Source of the DNA: an uncultured Bacteroidales bacterium | GTDB lineage: Bacteria > Bacteroidota > Bacteroidia > Bacteroidales > FEN-979 | Assembly: GCA_903959905.1 (NCBI GenBank) | Contig: CAJBYO010000054.1 | Location: forward strand, 1-64,000 | Direction of reading: 5' to 3' | DNA: 64,000 nucleotides | Shown: positions 1 to 7,840 of the stretch, in pieces | How the letters are laid out: the number at the start of each line of letters is the position of its first letter | Position numbering within the stretch: the stretch's first letter is position 1 | Translations under genes and position numbers: made by a program | Notes under the pieces: generated by a model | Told to the model about the DNA's origin: nothing | The model's input: the letters and a program-made list of their open reading frames with translations, nothing else | The model's database searches: none

Positions 1-108
1 AGAGTTCTGACAGACAAAACGCCTATCAGAGACCTTTTCCTGACCTCCGAGATTATTGATGATATCGGTGAAAAAAACACTCAACTTGAATTTGCCTTTA
101 CGTATTGA
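1..108 (+). CDS. 3' end of an unidentified protein (partial)
   Basis: The first 35 codons of the window read open in frame 1 and end at a TGA (106-108). The peptide tail is acidic and ends in ...EFAFTY. The start lies outside the window, so family and function cannot be told. It is the only plus-strand gene before 6.9 kb and points toward the minus-strand DUF805 gene, so the two are convergent. A small hairpin about 50 bases after the stop may end its transcript. Confidence 0.5.
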   Translation, partial: RVLTDKTPIRDLFLTSEIIDDIGEKNTQLEFAFTY

Positions 109-156
109 TTGTCGAAAAAAATTAATTGGACACTAGTGAATTGCACTCATAGTTTT

Positions 157-174
157 AAAATCCTTCAGGATTTT
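157..174 (+). terminator. Small hairpin after the first partial gene
   Basis: AAAATCC (157-163) and GGATTTT (168-174) form a perfect 7-bp stem around a 4-base loop. No clear T run follows beyond the stem itself, so a terminator role is only possible. The rest of 109-310 shows no gene. Confidence 0.3.
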
Positions 175-310
175 GTACTCAAGTTATCTATGCTGATGTT
201 CCCAGTTTTATTTGGGAGGGTACTTAGTGGTTAAAAAAAAACATAGCCCCGAATCAAGTTTAGGATTTATCCCATTCCTGAATGTAGGATAGTGATCAGT
301 CAATGAACCC

Positions 311-712
311 TTAAACAACTTCATCATCAGTTAGATTGTCTGACTTTTCAGCAATTGTAGTAACGATTTCCCGGTTCTTCGGATTCATGCCATACTTGTT
401 TTCACCGGGGGTTCCTTCTTTGAACAGCAATAAAAAAGCACCGCCAATATTTACAATGGGAACAAGCAATAACACCGAGTACCAACCGGAACAATTAATG
501 TCATGAAACCTTTTTATGATGATATTTTCAGAAAAATAAACAACAATCAACAGCAGAATAAGGACAAGGGTGACTTCGAAGTTGTTGAAATCACCTTCAA
601 CCAATATTTCCCAGATCAATAAATACAGGATTGTAAATAAGCAATTCAGGATAAAATAGTTGCGACGTCGTATTCTGCCTTTGAATTGAATAATATTTCT
701 GAGGTTTAGCAT
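311..712 (-). CDS. DUF805 family membrane protein
   Basis: This 133-residue protein has the DUF805 (YhaH-like) layout. An N-terminal F-x-GRIRRR motif lies near residues 10-17 before the first helix. There are three to four hydrophobic segments (about 20-38, 48-64, 82-98), a central R-FHD-x-N-x-SGW motif and a tail with PGENKYG-x-NP. The family is an inner-membrane protein family of unknown biochemical function. The tail after the last helix is acidic. It stands alone on the minus strand, convergent with the partial gene at the window start. Family assignment is firm from the motifs; the role is unknown. Confidence 0.85.
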   Translation of the reverse strand: MLNLRNIIQFKGRIRRRNYFILNCLFTILYLLIWEILVEGDFNNFEVTLVLILLLIVVYFSENIIIKRFHDINCSGWYSVLLLVPIVNIGGAFLLLFKEGTPGENKYGMNPKNREIVTTIAEKSDNLTDDEVV

Positions 713-770
713 AATGGGATTAATTATATAAAATCAGGCACCAGGTTGATGCGAAGTTTACCAGAAAATC

Positions 771-800
771 CGGCTCTGTTCACCAGGTCGAACGGAGCCG
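771..800 (-). repeat. Inverted repeat between two membrane-protein genes
   Basis: Bases 771-781 and 790-800 pair as an 11-bp stem with one G:U-type mismatch and an 8-base loop. It sits about 60 bases after the stop of the gene at 859-1440, reading on the minus strand. It could act as a terminator or mRNA-end hairpin, but no strong T run follows. Confidence 0.4.
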
Positions 801-858
801 AACGTTTCCCGGGAATGCCAACCTGCCACACCGTTATTGTTACCGGGTGTGTCACATA

Positions 859-1440
859 TCAACTGTGTACATCCAAGGCTACAAAATTACTTTTATAAAT
901 CTGATACTCCCTGTTCCATAACCGATATGCAAAATATCCAAAGGACAACAATACCAGTCCTCCAATTACAAACAGCGGCCTGCCCACGAAATCTCTGAAA
1001 GAACTGTAAAATCCGACCTGGTAAAATTGACAAAGATTATGGAATGTTGCAAGGATGCTCCCCAAAATGATCACCCGGATCAATACATACCCCGTGTGGG
1101 CTAAAAGTGTTTTCTTGTTTTTCGGAGATTTATAAAAGACATCAAAAAAGCGTCCCTTTTCGTTGAAATATAATTCAGAAACAAAGTCAGCAAGTCCGCC
1201 CGGCTTCGATTTTATGGTTTTTGTTTTATAGCTGAATGTATAATAGTAAAATGCATAAATAACTAAAGCCATGATTATTGCATTTGAAACAAGTAGCCCG
1301 GTCCAACCAAACCCAAAAATACTGGCCAGTGGATTCATTTCCCCGGTCGGGTTGTCAAAAAACCAAAGACCAGTGGAATAAAAATCACACGCTCTTGTAA
1401 AGAGAAGCAGGAAAGTCAGAGAAACGAATTTTACTTTCAT
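859..1440 (-). CDS. Hypothetical multi-pass membrane protein
   Basis: The 193 residues contain hydrophobic segments near 5-20, 45-66, 110-135 and 150-172. The N-terminus carries a TRACDFYST stretch resembling the T-R-x-x-D-xx-ST pattern of small membrane proteins of the DUF5658 type, but the match is weak and I do not assign a family. The middle (about 70-105) is a basic cytoplasmic-looking loop. It starts just downstream of a decayed DUF4287 gene on the same strand. Function unknown. Confidence 0.6.
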   Translation of the reverse strand: MKVKFVSLTFLLLFTRACDFYSTGLWFFDNPTGEMNPLASIFGFGWTGLLVSNAIIMALVIYAFYYYTFSYKTKTIKSKPGGLADFVSELYFNEKGRFFDVFYKSPKNKKTLLAHTGYVLIRVIILGSILATFHNLCQFYQVGFYSSFRDFVGRPLFVIGGLVLLSFGYFAYRLWNREYQIYKSNFVALDVHS

Positions 1441-1512
1441 AAGCCTTCGGGAATGGTTAATCGGTTAAAAGTGCAATTTGTAAGGCATTCACAACGCTGG
1501 TATAACTGCCCG

Positions 1513-1699
1513 TCATTCAGTTTTTCCTATGAATGTCATAAAAATTGCCATGGCATGTCCGTGGCCCAATTCATATTCGGCTTTAAGCCAATTTGTAATT
1601 TCGGTGGCTTTCACACTTTTGACAAGTTCCCCGTTTTTCAAGAACCCTTTGTCCAGATTAGTGTTTTTTCTCAATCACTATAATATGTGAAATACTCAT
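1513..1699 (-). pseudogene. Decayed DUF4287-domain gene
   Basis: Read on the minus strand, 1513-1674 encodes a tail with KGFLKNGE, VKATEITNWLK and YELGHGHAMAIF and stops at 1513. This is the conserved C-terminal half of DUF4287 proteins, small stand-alone proteins of about 70 residues. An ATG at 1697-1699 opens the expected MS-x-x... IEKK start, but that frame stops after 13 codons. The two pieces are in different frames, and the segment that normally joins them is missing. A frameshift plus a short internal deletion explains this. The plus-strand ORF over the same bases is a shadow. The GHGHAMA motif makes the family call strong. Confidence 0.75.
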
Positions 1700-1714
1700 T
1701 TTCAACTGAAATTA

Positions 1715-1757
1715 AACCGCGAAGGCGCACAAAGGATGCACGAAGGCGCACGAAGGT
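1715..1757. repeat. Degenerate direct repeats (GGCGCACRAAG type)
   Basis: This short array of GAAGGCGCAC and AAAGGATGCAC-like units lies in the gap between the DUF4287 remnant and the isochorismatase gene. A related GCAAAG-type array follows purE at 19851-19892. The remainder of the gap to 1847 shows no gene. Confidence 0.6.
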
Positions 1758-1847
1758 TACTACATATCATCAACCCCTGGTGCGACTTTGTGTAGCCTTT
1801 GAATCCTTTGTGGTTAAAATCACATTAGTGTTCTCAAATTGCCTTCT

Positions 1848-2417
1848 CTAAATGTTTTGTTTTAAATAGTCAGTTGTTAAAATGGTGGCAAATTCACCAT
1901 TCAAGCTTGCTAAAGCAGTTTCGTGAATTAGTTCAGCTGAAAAGTTTTGTCCGTCAAGTCCTTTTTTGTTAAACGTAGCAGTCGCATCGGAAACAACAAA
2001 AGTGTCAAACCCCAGATTTCCTGCCATCCTTGCAGTCGTTGAAACGCAATGGTCTGTGGTTAAGCCAACAATCACCAATTTGGTTATTTTGTCGTTGTCA
2101 AGTCGCTCTTTTAAGTCTGTCCCTATAAAAGCACTGTTCACATTCTTTTTGATAATTGGTTCACCGCCAACTGGTTTGACAATGTCTTTAAATTCGTTTC
2201 CTTCATTTGTCTCGTTCAGCAAAGAAGTCAGCGTTGTAGAACAATGTTTTATGTGAAAAACCGGAAGATGGTTTTTTCTCCAAAGTTCTAAGAGCTCTCC
2301 TGCATTATTTTCTGCATCAGGATTGTTTCTTTGTCCACCCCAATATGCTACATTGTCAAACCCTTTTTGAATGTCAATTAAAATTAGTGCCGGTCTGTCT
2401 GATTTTGAAATGCTCAT
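1848..2417 (-). CDS. Isochorismatase-like cysteine hydrolase
   Basis: This 189-residue protein is of the cysteine hydrolase/isochorismatase fold. The catalytic triad can be placed as Asp15 (LILIDIQ), Lys90 or Lys91 (IIKKNVNSAF) and Cys124 (TTDHCVSTT), the last preceded by the VGL-T-T turn that carries the family's cis-peptide. Length is normal for the family. Members hydrolyse isochorismate, nicotinamide, N-carbamoyl compounds or similar amides. The sequence does not tell which, and no siderophore or NAD genes lie nearby. It is about 30 bases downstream of the DUF6265 lipoprotein gene on the same strand, so the two may be co-transcribed. Confidence 0.88.
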   Translation of the reverse strand: MSISKSDRPALILIDIQKGFDNVAYWGGQRNNPDAENNAGELLELWRKNHLPVFHIKHCSTTLTSLLNETNEGNEFKDIVKPVGGEPIIKKNVNSAFIGTDLKERLDNDKITKLVIVGLTTDHCVSTTARMAGNLGFDTFVVSDATATFNKKGLDGQNFSAELIHETALASLNGEFATILTTDYLKQNI

Positions 2418-2446
2418 GGTGTTTTTTTGAATAATTATTCTGTCTC

Positions 2447-2950
2447 TTATTGTCTGCTTCTTTTCATAAAAAACTCTTCTTTTCTGAATTTACTGTTATC
2501 GTTTCCTTCAACTCTGGCGTATAACGAATCGTACTCAGGATTTTTATAAATTATCCGTTGGGGGAAATCATGTTCCTTATTTTCGAAAATTATTTCAGTG
2601 TTTTCAATTGAAATAAATTTAAAGGCTATAGGTTTCGCATTGTTTTGGTCGCTTACTGTGGGAATATAAAACAGTTCATTGTTCTTAAGCTCCAACGATA
2701 TACTTTCTGAAAAAACGGTATCATTGTTGGCAATCATAAAACTTCTGCCTGAATATACAGTATCATTGGTTTTTGTCCAGATTTCGTATAAACTTCTGTC
2801 TCTTGAAATATGCTCCCACTTCCCAATAACCCATTCCATTTGTTTTATTTTGGTTAAAACAGTCGTTGATTCCTTGATTTTATTTACTTTCAAAGAACTG
2901 CTGTTGCAAGAGATAACTAATAATAGAAATCCACTAGCGATAGTTTTCAT
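2447..2950 (-). CDS. DUF6265 family lipoprotein
   Basis: From the ATG at 2950 the protein is 167 residues and begins MKTIASGFLLLVISC, a lipoprotein signal with the acylated cysteine at residue 15. The mature part carries the DUF6265 hallmarks: W-x-IGKWE near the start, an Y-E-x-W strand, and FENKEHDFPQRIIY near the end. This points to a calycin-like beta-barrel tethered to the envelope. Starts at 2959 or 2968 are also open, but they only lengthen the overlap with the upstream glycosidase gene; the chosen start overlaps its stop by 17 bases. Ligand and role are unknown. Confidence 0.75.
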   Translation of the reverse strand: MKTIASGFLLLVISCNSSSLKVNKIKESTTVLTKIKQMEWVIGKWEHISRDRSLYEIWTKTNDTVYSGRSFMIANNDTVFSESISLELKNNELFYIPTVSDQNNAKPIAFKFISIENTEIIFENKEHDFPQRIIYKNPEYDSLYARVEGNDNSKFRKEEFFMKRSRQ

Positions 2951-4046
2951 GTGTTTCATAAATTGCATTTAACAATCCGTTTTTTTCCGTGTCACCATTC
3001 AAACGCCAGAACATTATTCCTCCCAGTTGGTGATCAAGAGCAAATTTGGTTTTTAAGCGGCATGATTCTTTGTTGTCCAAAGTAACGAATGTCCTTTCTT
3101 TAAAACTGTAAAGGTAAGGCGCCATTGAAATGGTATCCCAATAGGTTTTATACCCGTTTTCTGCCGTGAACATTTTTTGAGTCGTTCGGTAATCAGGGGA
3201 ATTCTTTGTTTTCCCTGTACGGCCCAGGCCAAAGTTAACAGAGTCAACATGAACAACTACAAAAGAATAAAATGCAGCACCAATTATTATTTTATCCGGA
3301 GGGACTTTTAATGAGTCAAGCAATTTAACACCACTTTGAACGCTTTCTTTTTGGAAAGGCGATGAATATAATGCAGTGTGATGACCTGAATGACCTGGTT
3401 TATCATTGGGTAAGCCATATGTCATCAGATTGACGAAATCTACATTCGGCATCACATTGGTCCAGTCTACAGATGAAAAAACATATTCAGGAAAACTATT
3501 TGCATCGAAACAAACAATGTTGGGTGAGGGCAATGCATGCCGCAGTTCTTTGATCAGGGATGTGAAATTATCCTTGTCTTCGGGAGAAGCCGGATGATCT
3601 TTATAACCACCTATCACAGGACTTTCCCAATCCAGATCAAAACCGTCAAGGCCAAATTGCAGCATGAACTCTTTGACCGATTGGGCAAAAATTATCCTGT
3701 TACTGTCACTGGCGAAAATTGGAGAACAAGTTGCACATCCGTTCCACCCACCTAAGGATACCAGCACTTTTAATTGAGGATATTTCCGTTTTTGAGCCAC
3801 TAAAAGCCTTAGGGTTCTTTCATCTGCAGTATCCTTTAATGAGATCTTGTTCCCCTTCAGATCAGCAAAGCAAAATATGATGTGAGTAAGCTTCTGGTAT
3901 TCATAATTGTTTACATCTCCAGATTTTCCCTGGTAGTATCCAATAATCTTGAAAGAATTGTTTTCTGCTGGCTTTTGTGCAACTACAAGATGGAACAAAT
4001 TAAGAACTGCAAGAATTGACAAGAATATAAATTTGTTATATGTCAT
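2934..4046 (-). CDS. Secreted GH18 (chitinase-like) glycoside hydrolase
   Basis: Starting at the ATG at 4046 gives 370 residues with a clean signal peptide (MTYNKFIFLSILAV...VAQ). The GH18 active-site signature DGFDLDWE matches DxxDxDxE with Glu as acid/base, and an SLGGW strand precedes it. The C-terminal barrel strand GGIMFWRLNGD is also typical. Such enzymes cleave beta-1,4-linked N-acetylglucosamine polymers or glycoproteins by substrate-assisted catalysis. No carbohydrate-binding module or T9SS sorting tail follows. An upstream in-frame ATG at 4130 would add 28 unlikely residues and overlap the small ORF at 4057-4206, so it was rejected. Chitin as substrate is an inference. Confidence 0.88.
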   Translation of the reverse strand: MTYNKFIFLSILAVLNLFHLVVAQKPAENNSFKIIGYYQGKSGDVNNYEYQKLTHIIFCFADLKGNKISLKDTADERTLRLLVAQKRKYPQLKVLVSLGGWNGCATCSPIFASDSNRIIFAQSVKEFMLQFGLDGFDLDWESPVIGGYKDHPASPEDKDNFTSLIKELRHALPSPNIVCFDANSFPEYVFSSVDWTNVMPNVDFVNLMTYGLPNDKPGHSGHHTALYSSPFQKESVQSGVKLLDSLKVPPDKIIIGAAFYSFVVVHVDSVNFGLGRTGKTKNSPDYRTTQKMFTAENGYKTYWDTISMAPYLYSFKERTFVTLDNKESCRLKTKFALDHQLGGIMFWRLNGDTEKNGLLNAIYETHENYR

Positions 4047-4056
4047 GGTTGTAATA

Positions 4057-4206
4057 TTATTCCTGTGGACGTTTTGCAGATATCTGTATGGCCTTAGGAT
4101 GAGTGAGGTCATCCATAAGGCCGCCAACAAATAGCCTTTCGTTGACCGTCATCCCTCCGATGTCGGCAACATTCTTAATTGCTTTTGAGATTTCTTGTTC
4201 AGTCAT
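4057..4206 (-). CDS. Small 49-residue protein upstream of the GH18 gene
   Basis: An ATG at 4206 opens a 49-codon frame ending in TAA (4057-4059), 10 bases before the glycosidase start. The peptide begins MTEQEISKAIKNVADIGGMT and continues VNERLFVGGL, a helix-rich acidic sequence with no signal peptide. The VNERLFV-x-GL phrase is one I associate with small uncharacterised Bacteroidetes proteins, but no function is known to me. It could be a real small protein or a leader ORF coupled to the chitinase-like gene. Confidence 0.5.
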   Translation of the reverse strand: MTEQEISKAIKNVADIGGMTVNERLFVGGLMDDLTHPKAIQISAKRPQE

Positions 4207-4242
4207 TTAACGTCGTGTCTTTAAATTTGGCCTAAAGGGCTG

Positions 4243-4306
4243 CAGCTACCCTAAGGGCGGAACTTTTGCCACAAAACTCAAAACCCCGCCTTTTGGGTAG
4301 GTGCTG
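4243..4306. repeat. Long imperfect inverted repeat
   Basis: Bases 4246-4260 pair with 4286-4300 as a 15-bp stem with a single mismatch and one G:U pair. The stem resumes for three more pairs after a bulge (4243-4245 with 4304-4306). The loop is about 25 bases. It lies 30 bases past the stop of the serine hydrolase gene on the minus strand. No T run follows, so it is not a textbook terminator. Confidence 0.6.
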
Positions 4307-4335
4307 TAAGCGGTAGTGTTTTGTCTCATTTGATT

Positions 4336-5436
4336 TTACAATTGTTTATTATAAATTATTTTTCGTATAGCTTTCAAGGGAATTGAAATGTCGTCTTCAT
4401 GATTTTGCAGGATGATAATCGTCTTATCATTTTCAACATGTCTCTCAATATATGCTACATAACCAGGCCAACTTCCCCCATGTCTTGTCATTTTACTGTA
4501 AATATCAAATTTTTCAATTTCCCAGCCCATAGCATAGTTTGTCTTGGTTTGGTTATTCAAAGTGGCAACTTCAAAAACAGCTTTCATTCCTTCCTCTGAA
4601 AGAAGTACATTTTTATACAATGCTCTGTCCCATTTTAATAGATCCGTCACAGTGGAATTTACTGTTCCATCGCCAACAATTCCGTCAAGCCAGACAACAA
4701 ATTTAGTTTCTTCAAAGCTGTCAGGTAAAATATATCCTGTTAAACTGTCGGGACTGATATAACCTAACGCATAATTTGCTACTTTCTTAGGGTTTAATCT
4801 GCGATTATAGACAAACGTATTTTTCATTTTCAATGGATTGAATATGAATTTGTTTAAAAAGTCTGCATATGTCAATCCTGAAACAATTTCGATGATACTT
4901 GCTAATAGTGCGTAACCAGTGTTGCTATATTCAAATTTGCTGTTAGGGCTAAATAATACTTTGGGGTTGTATTGGCCATATATAGCAACAAGGTCTTTGT
5001 TTGTGGCTATTTTTGATTTATCAAACAAACTATCCATAACCTCCATATAGTCTGGAAGTCCGCCAGTATGGTGAAGAAGATGTCTGATTGTTATGCCTGT
5101 ATAATTTGAAAATTCAGGAATGTATCTCCCTATTTCATCGTCCAAATTCAATTTCCCCTGTTCTTTTAGCATCATAATAGCCATTGCTGTAAATTGTTTT
5201 GAAACAGACCCTGTCTCAAATATTGAATTCTCTGTCAATAGCTCTTTTGTTGTTTCATTTGCCAATCCAAAACTACCGCTATAAATTATCTTTCCCTTTT
5301 CAGCTACCAACACATTTCCATTGAAGTCGTGATTTGAATATAGGGCTTTCATTAAACTGTCTATTTTTTGAACTTTATTTTGTCCAAAAGCAAACTGCCC
5401 TAATAAAATCAATATTACTGAAAGTCTAATTTTCAT
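4336..5436 (-). CDS. Secreted class C beta-lactamase-like serine hydrolase
   Basis: The protein has 366 residues with an N-terminal signal peptide ending near FAFGQ. It has the three motifs of the beta-lactamase/D-Ala-D-Ala carboxypeptidase fold: Ser77-Val-Ser-Lys80, Tyr170-Ser-Asn172 and His319-Gly-Gly321. The HGG in place of KTG is usual for the esterase/EstB and peptidase S12 relatives. These enzymes act in the periplasm or outside on peptides, esters or D-amino acid derivatives. True antibiotic resistance activity is not implied. The gene is single, followed by the inverted repeat at 4243-4306. Confidence 0.88.
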   Translation of the reverse strand: MKIRLSVILILLGQFAFGQNKVQKIDSLMKALYSNHDFNGNVLVAEKGKIIYSGSFGLANETTKELLTENSIFETGSVSKQFTAMAIMMLKEQGKLNLDDEIGRYIPEFSNYTGITIRHLLHHTGGLPDYMEVMDSLFDKSKIATNKDLVAIYGQYNPKVLFSPNSKFEYSNTGYALLASIIEIVSGLTYADFLNKFIFNPLKMKNTFVYNRRLNPKKVANYALGYISPDSLTGYILPDSFEETKFVVWLDGIVGDGTVNSTVTDLLKWDRALYKNVLLSEEGMKAVFEVATLNNQTKTNYAMGWEIEKFDIYSKMTRHGGSWPGYVAYIERHVENDKTIIILQNHEDDISIPLKAIRKIIYNKQL

Positions 5437-5560
5437 TTTGCTTGTTTTTATTGGCCAGGTGTGGTTTTGTTAACATTACCGCTAACGTGTTGCTAAGTAT
5501 CACTGGCCGCCACATTGTTTTGGTTCCTCTGCCAAATATACATGAAATAGTTATCAAAAA

Positions 5561-5586
5561 GAGGGCCGGGAAAACTCCCGACCCTC
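5561..5586 (-). terminator. Rho-independent terminator of the gene at 5602
   Basis: Read on the minus strand, an 11-bp GC-rich stem (5576-5586 with 5561-5571) with a 4-base loop is followed at once by a run of five T. It begins 16 bases after the stop of the 5602-6162 gene. Confidence 0.85.
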
Positions 5587-5601
5587 CTGACACGGCGATG
5601 A

Positions 5602-6162
5602 TTACAGTGTTACCGATTCAGTGACCATGTGGCCCGGATTGTCAGTTACCGTGGCGGTAACCTCTGTACCTGCCAGGTCCTGATTCTCCAGGGTTGCATA
5701 GTAAACATAGAAATTGGTTTGATCGCGCTGCTGCGCAGGACCTTCCTCAAGGAGCGTGCCGTCGGCTTTTTTAATGCTGACGGTTACACCGATCACTTCA
5801 AATTTATCCATAGCGGTAACAATGATCCGGCCGCCGGGCTGACCGGCATAACCCGTTACATCAACGTCATTCACCGTGGGAACTGATATAAAATCACCCA
5901 CGGCACGGTTGTATGCGGATTTGCCGTTTGATGTCATGGATTCGTATTTCTGCCACAACATGGGATTATCCTTTGCAAAAACGGCATATTTAACGGCCTC
6001 CTTGAACCTGTTTTCGAACTCCGTCTGTTTTGGAGTTTTTACTCCCGACCTCTTTGGCCTTCCGGCAAGAATGGTCCTTCCGTCAACACTGCGTAATACA
6101 TGTTTCTTGCCATACCGGCCTGACATGCTTTCAAATACTTCTGCTACTTTTATTTTAGTCAT
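5602..6162 (-). CDS. Conserved hypothetical Bacteroidetes protein
   Basis: From the ATG at 6162 the protein has 186 residues and begins MTKIKVAEVFESMSGRYG. There is no signal peptide. The first half is basic and helical, with RSVDGRTILAGRPKRSG and WQKYESM. The second half (about 100-186) looks like a beta-sandwich, with evenly spaced strands and a YAGQPGGRI turn. I do not recognise a named family; similar two-part small proteins are common and uncharacterised in Bacteroidetes. The open frame extends to 6216, but those codons look like leader sequence. A strong terminator follows. Confidence 0.65.
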   Translation of the reverse strand: MTKIKVAEVFESMSGRYGKKHVLRSVDGRTILAGRPKRSGVKTPKQTEFENRFKEAVKYAVFAKDNPMLWQKYESMTSNGKSAYNRAVGDFISVPTVNDVDVTGYAGQPGGRIIVTAMDKFEVIGVTVSIKKADGTLLEEGPAQQRDQTNFYVYYATLENQDLAGTEVTATVTDNPGHMVTESVTL

Positions 6163-6240
6163 TTTATTAAGTTTTAAATTGGTTATTGATGTTTGAACAT
6201 ATTTGTAATTTGTCAATTGTCAATTGCCAGGAGTCAGATG

Positions 6241-6274
6241 TCAAATCTCAAATCTCAAATCTCAATTCTCAAAT
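6241..6274. repeat. Heptamer direct repeats, unit CAAATCT
   Basis: Four to five head-to-tail copies of CAAATCT (one CAATTCT variant). The reverse complement of the unit is the GAGATTT heptamer that makes the array at 16150-16195. Confidence 0.8.
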
Positions 6275-6288
6275 GGGAGCTGGGACTT

Positions 6289-6317
6289 GGCATTTGACAT
6301 TTGACATTTGACATTTT
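6289..6317. repeat. Heptamer direct repeats, unit GACATTT
   Basis: Four head-to-tail copies, the first varying as GGCATTT, directly downstream of the CAAATCT array. Confidence 0.8.
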
Positions 6318-6663
6318 ACCCCCGGGTGGCGGCCTCACCCTTGCCACGCCCAATTTCTCCCTCGCCACACCTGTGGTTTGCCATGCGTCCCGGAAGATAT
6401 CCGGGGTTGTACGCATTGCTTTTGTAATAAAAATCAGCATAAACGTCATAGACTTGTGTTTATGCCCTATTGACACGGTGAACTGGAAAATGGTTGGGTT
6501 ACAGTTGAAAAATAATTATAACATGCAGATAATCAGGGAGAATAATTTTAAGGTTTAATTGGGGCAGGTAAATTCATTTTTGGGTTCAAAACAATCCGAT
6601 CGGAGGACCAACGGGTGAACGTTGGGTCATCTTCGGAGGAGAACTATACAAAATATATAGAAC

Positions 6664-6740
6664 AATCGGAGAATGATCGGAGCACAATCGGAGCGCAATC
6701 GGAGCACAATCGTAGAATGATCGGAGAACAATCGGAGAAA
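6664..6740. repeat. 11-bp direct repeats, unit RATCGGAGNRN
   Basis: Seven contiguous units of exactly 11 bases, each with a core ATCGGAG (one ATCGTAG). The period keeps one plus-strand frame open only in part. The 79-codon ORF over it is repeat-derived and not reported as a gene. Confidence 0.85.
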
Positions 6741-6934
6741 CTTAGAGAAAAATGGCAAAATGTAAAGTGCAAATTGGCAAGACCATTACCCTGCCTTGAT
6801 AAATTATTGCTGGCTATTTCCTTCCGGGGAGGAAAGATTAGTAAATTTGGATGATATTGATAACATATGTCGGGCTGAATCGCATGGACCGGCCGGCTAT
6901 CAAGCTAATTTTCAGGAAATTTGATATAAACAAA

Positions 6935-7609
6935 ATGGCTGAAAATAATAAGATCATCCTATACATCCTCATCACGGTGGCCATTGTCGCAATGATCATT
7001 TTTGTTACCAACTACTTCAAAAAAAAGGCCATCATCCGGCGTAAACTAAAAAAAGCAGTCACCAAAAGTATCTCCTCTTTTCTGGATGGAGAATTTGCAA
7101 AGATCGTCGGGAAAGTAGAGTTGACAGGCACACCGCTGAATGCCCCGCTGTCGGGCAGGCCCTGTGCCTATTATTCTGTCCTGGTGGAACAGAAGGTAAG
7201 TTCCGGGAAGAGTTCGCACTGGAAAACACTGATTGAAGAAGAGGTGGCCGGTCCGTTCGGCATACGCGACGGCATGTCGTGCGCACGTGTTGAAGCAGAA
7301 TGGATGGCCAGTTATATTGTCCCTGACCGAAAATACACTACCGGGTTCATGGAGGATGCCACGGAAAAGCTTTCGTCCTACCTGAAACAACACGGCCATG
7401 AGAGCGAAAATTTCATGGGATTAAATAAAACGCTCCGCTTCCGGGAAGGTATCCTGGAGGAGGGAGAGAAGATTTCCGTCCTTGGCAAAGGGAAATGGGA
7501 ACGGGCCGACACGGGGCAATGGTCTGACGACTATGGAAAAGTACTGGTGTTCCGGTCTGCGAAAGAGGCGTTGGTTTATCTGAGTGATGACCCGGAGACG
7601 GTGGGGTAG
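6935..7609 (+). CDS. GIDE-domain-like membrane protein
   Basis: With the ATG at 6935 the protein has 224 residues. One membrane segment (about 7-25) is followed by a basic anchor, then a soluble domain. That domain has the pattern GKVELTGTPLNAPLSGRPCAYY, W-x-TL-x-EEEVAGPF-x-IRD and E-GE-x-ISVLGKG, as in the GIDE/MUL1 (E3-ligase-associated) domain, which also occurs in bacteria. No RING domain is present, as expected for the prokaryotic forms. Role unknown; a membrane-stress or envelope-associated function is only a guess. The longer frame from 6851 adds an unlikely leader. Confidence 0.65.
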   Translation: MAENNKIILYILITVAIVAMIIFVTNYFKKKAIIRRKLKKAVTKSISSFLDGEFAKIVGKVELTGTPLNAPLSGRPCAYYSVLVEQKVSSGKSSHWKTLIEEEVAGPFGIRDGMSCARVEAEWMASYIVPDRKYTTGFMEDATEKLSSYLKQHGHESENFMGLNKTLRFREGILEEGEKISVLGKGKWERADTGQWSDDYGKVLVFRSAKEALVYLSDDPETVG

Positions 7610-7649
7610 AACCTCCTGGTTAGGCTGCACTGTTGGTGCTGGCAGGGGA

Positions 7650-7804
7650 GAATGACGAATATGCGAATGACGAATATGCGAATGGTGAATAGGGGAATTG
7701 CGAATATGTGAATGACGAATATGCGAATGGGGTGCTAATCAGTATGGTTTCTATCTTGATTCGTAGCGCTTTATTCGCATATTCGTTATTCGCATATTCG
7801 TCAT
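7650..7804. repeat. GAATRNGC-type 7/8-mer arrays in inverted orientation
   Basis: About eleven units of the forms GAATGAC and GAATATGC run from 7650 to 7731. After a 40-base spacer, 7772-7804 carries the same units in reverse complement (ATTCGCAT), so the two halves can fold on each other. The end of the first half and its spacer (GAATGGGGTGCTAAT, then ATGGTT) recur after obgE's start at 17962-17982. Otherwise 7610-7930 holds no gene. Confidence 0.8.
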
Positions 7805-7840
7805 TTTTTATTGCGGTTGTTGGTTAGTGAGTTGAACGCA

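Larger units (their letters stand above)
6163..6934. other. Gene-poor intergenic stretch with several repeat arrays
   Basis: About 770 bases separate the hypothetical gene from the GIDE-like gene. The stretch holds three unrelated short-unit arrays (6241-6274, 6289-6317, 6664-6740). The ORFs that can be drawn here are low-complexity readings of the repeats. I see no RNA gene or convincing CDS. It should contain the promoters of the two divergent flanking genes, but no clear -7 box was recognised. Confidence 0.6.

Noticed and set aside
4336..5436. Antibiotic-resistance beta-lactamase
   Set aside because: The HGG motif and overall pattern fit the broad S12/esterase-like serine hydrolases; nothing points to a clinical class C enzyme.
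771..5600. Integron cassette array (single genes on one strand separated by hairpins)
   Set aside because: The hairpins lack the RYYYAAC/GTTRRRY ends of attC sites, and no integrase gene is seen.
6255..6476. 73-codon minus-strand ORF rich in Pro and Arg
   Set aside because: It runs through two heptamer arrays and has no domain pattern; probably a chance frame.
6615..6854. 79-codon plus-strand ORF
   Set aside because: Its sequence is the translation of the 11-bp ATCGGAG array; low complexity and no start signal.
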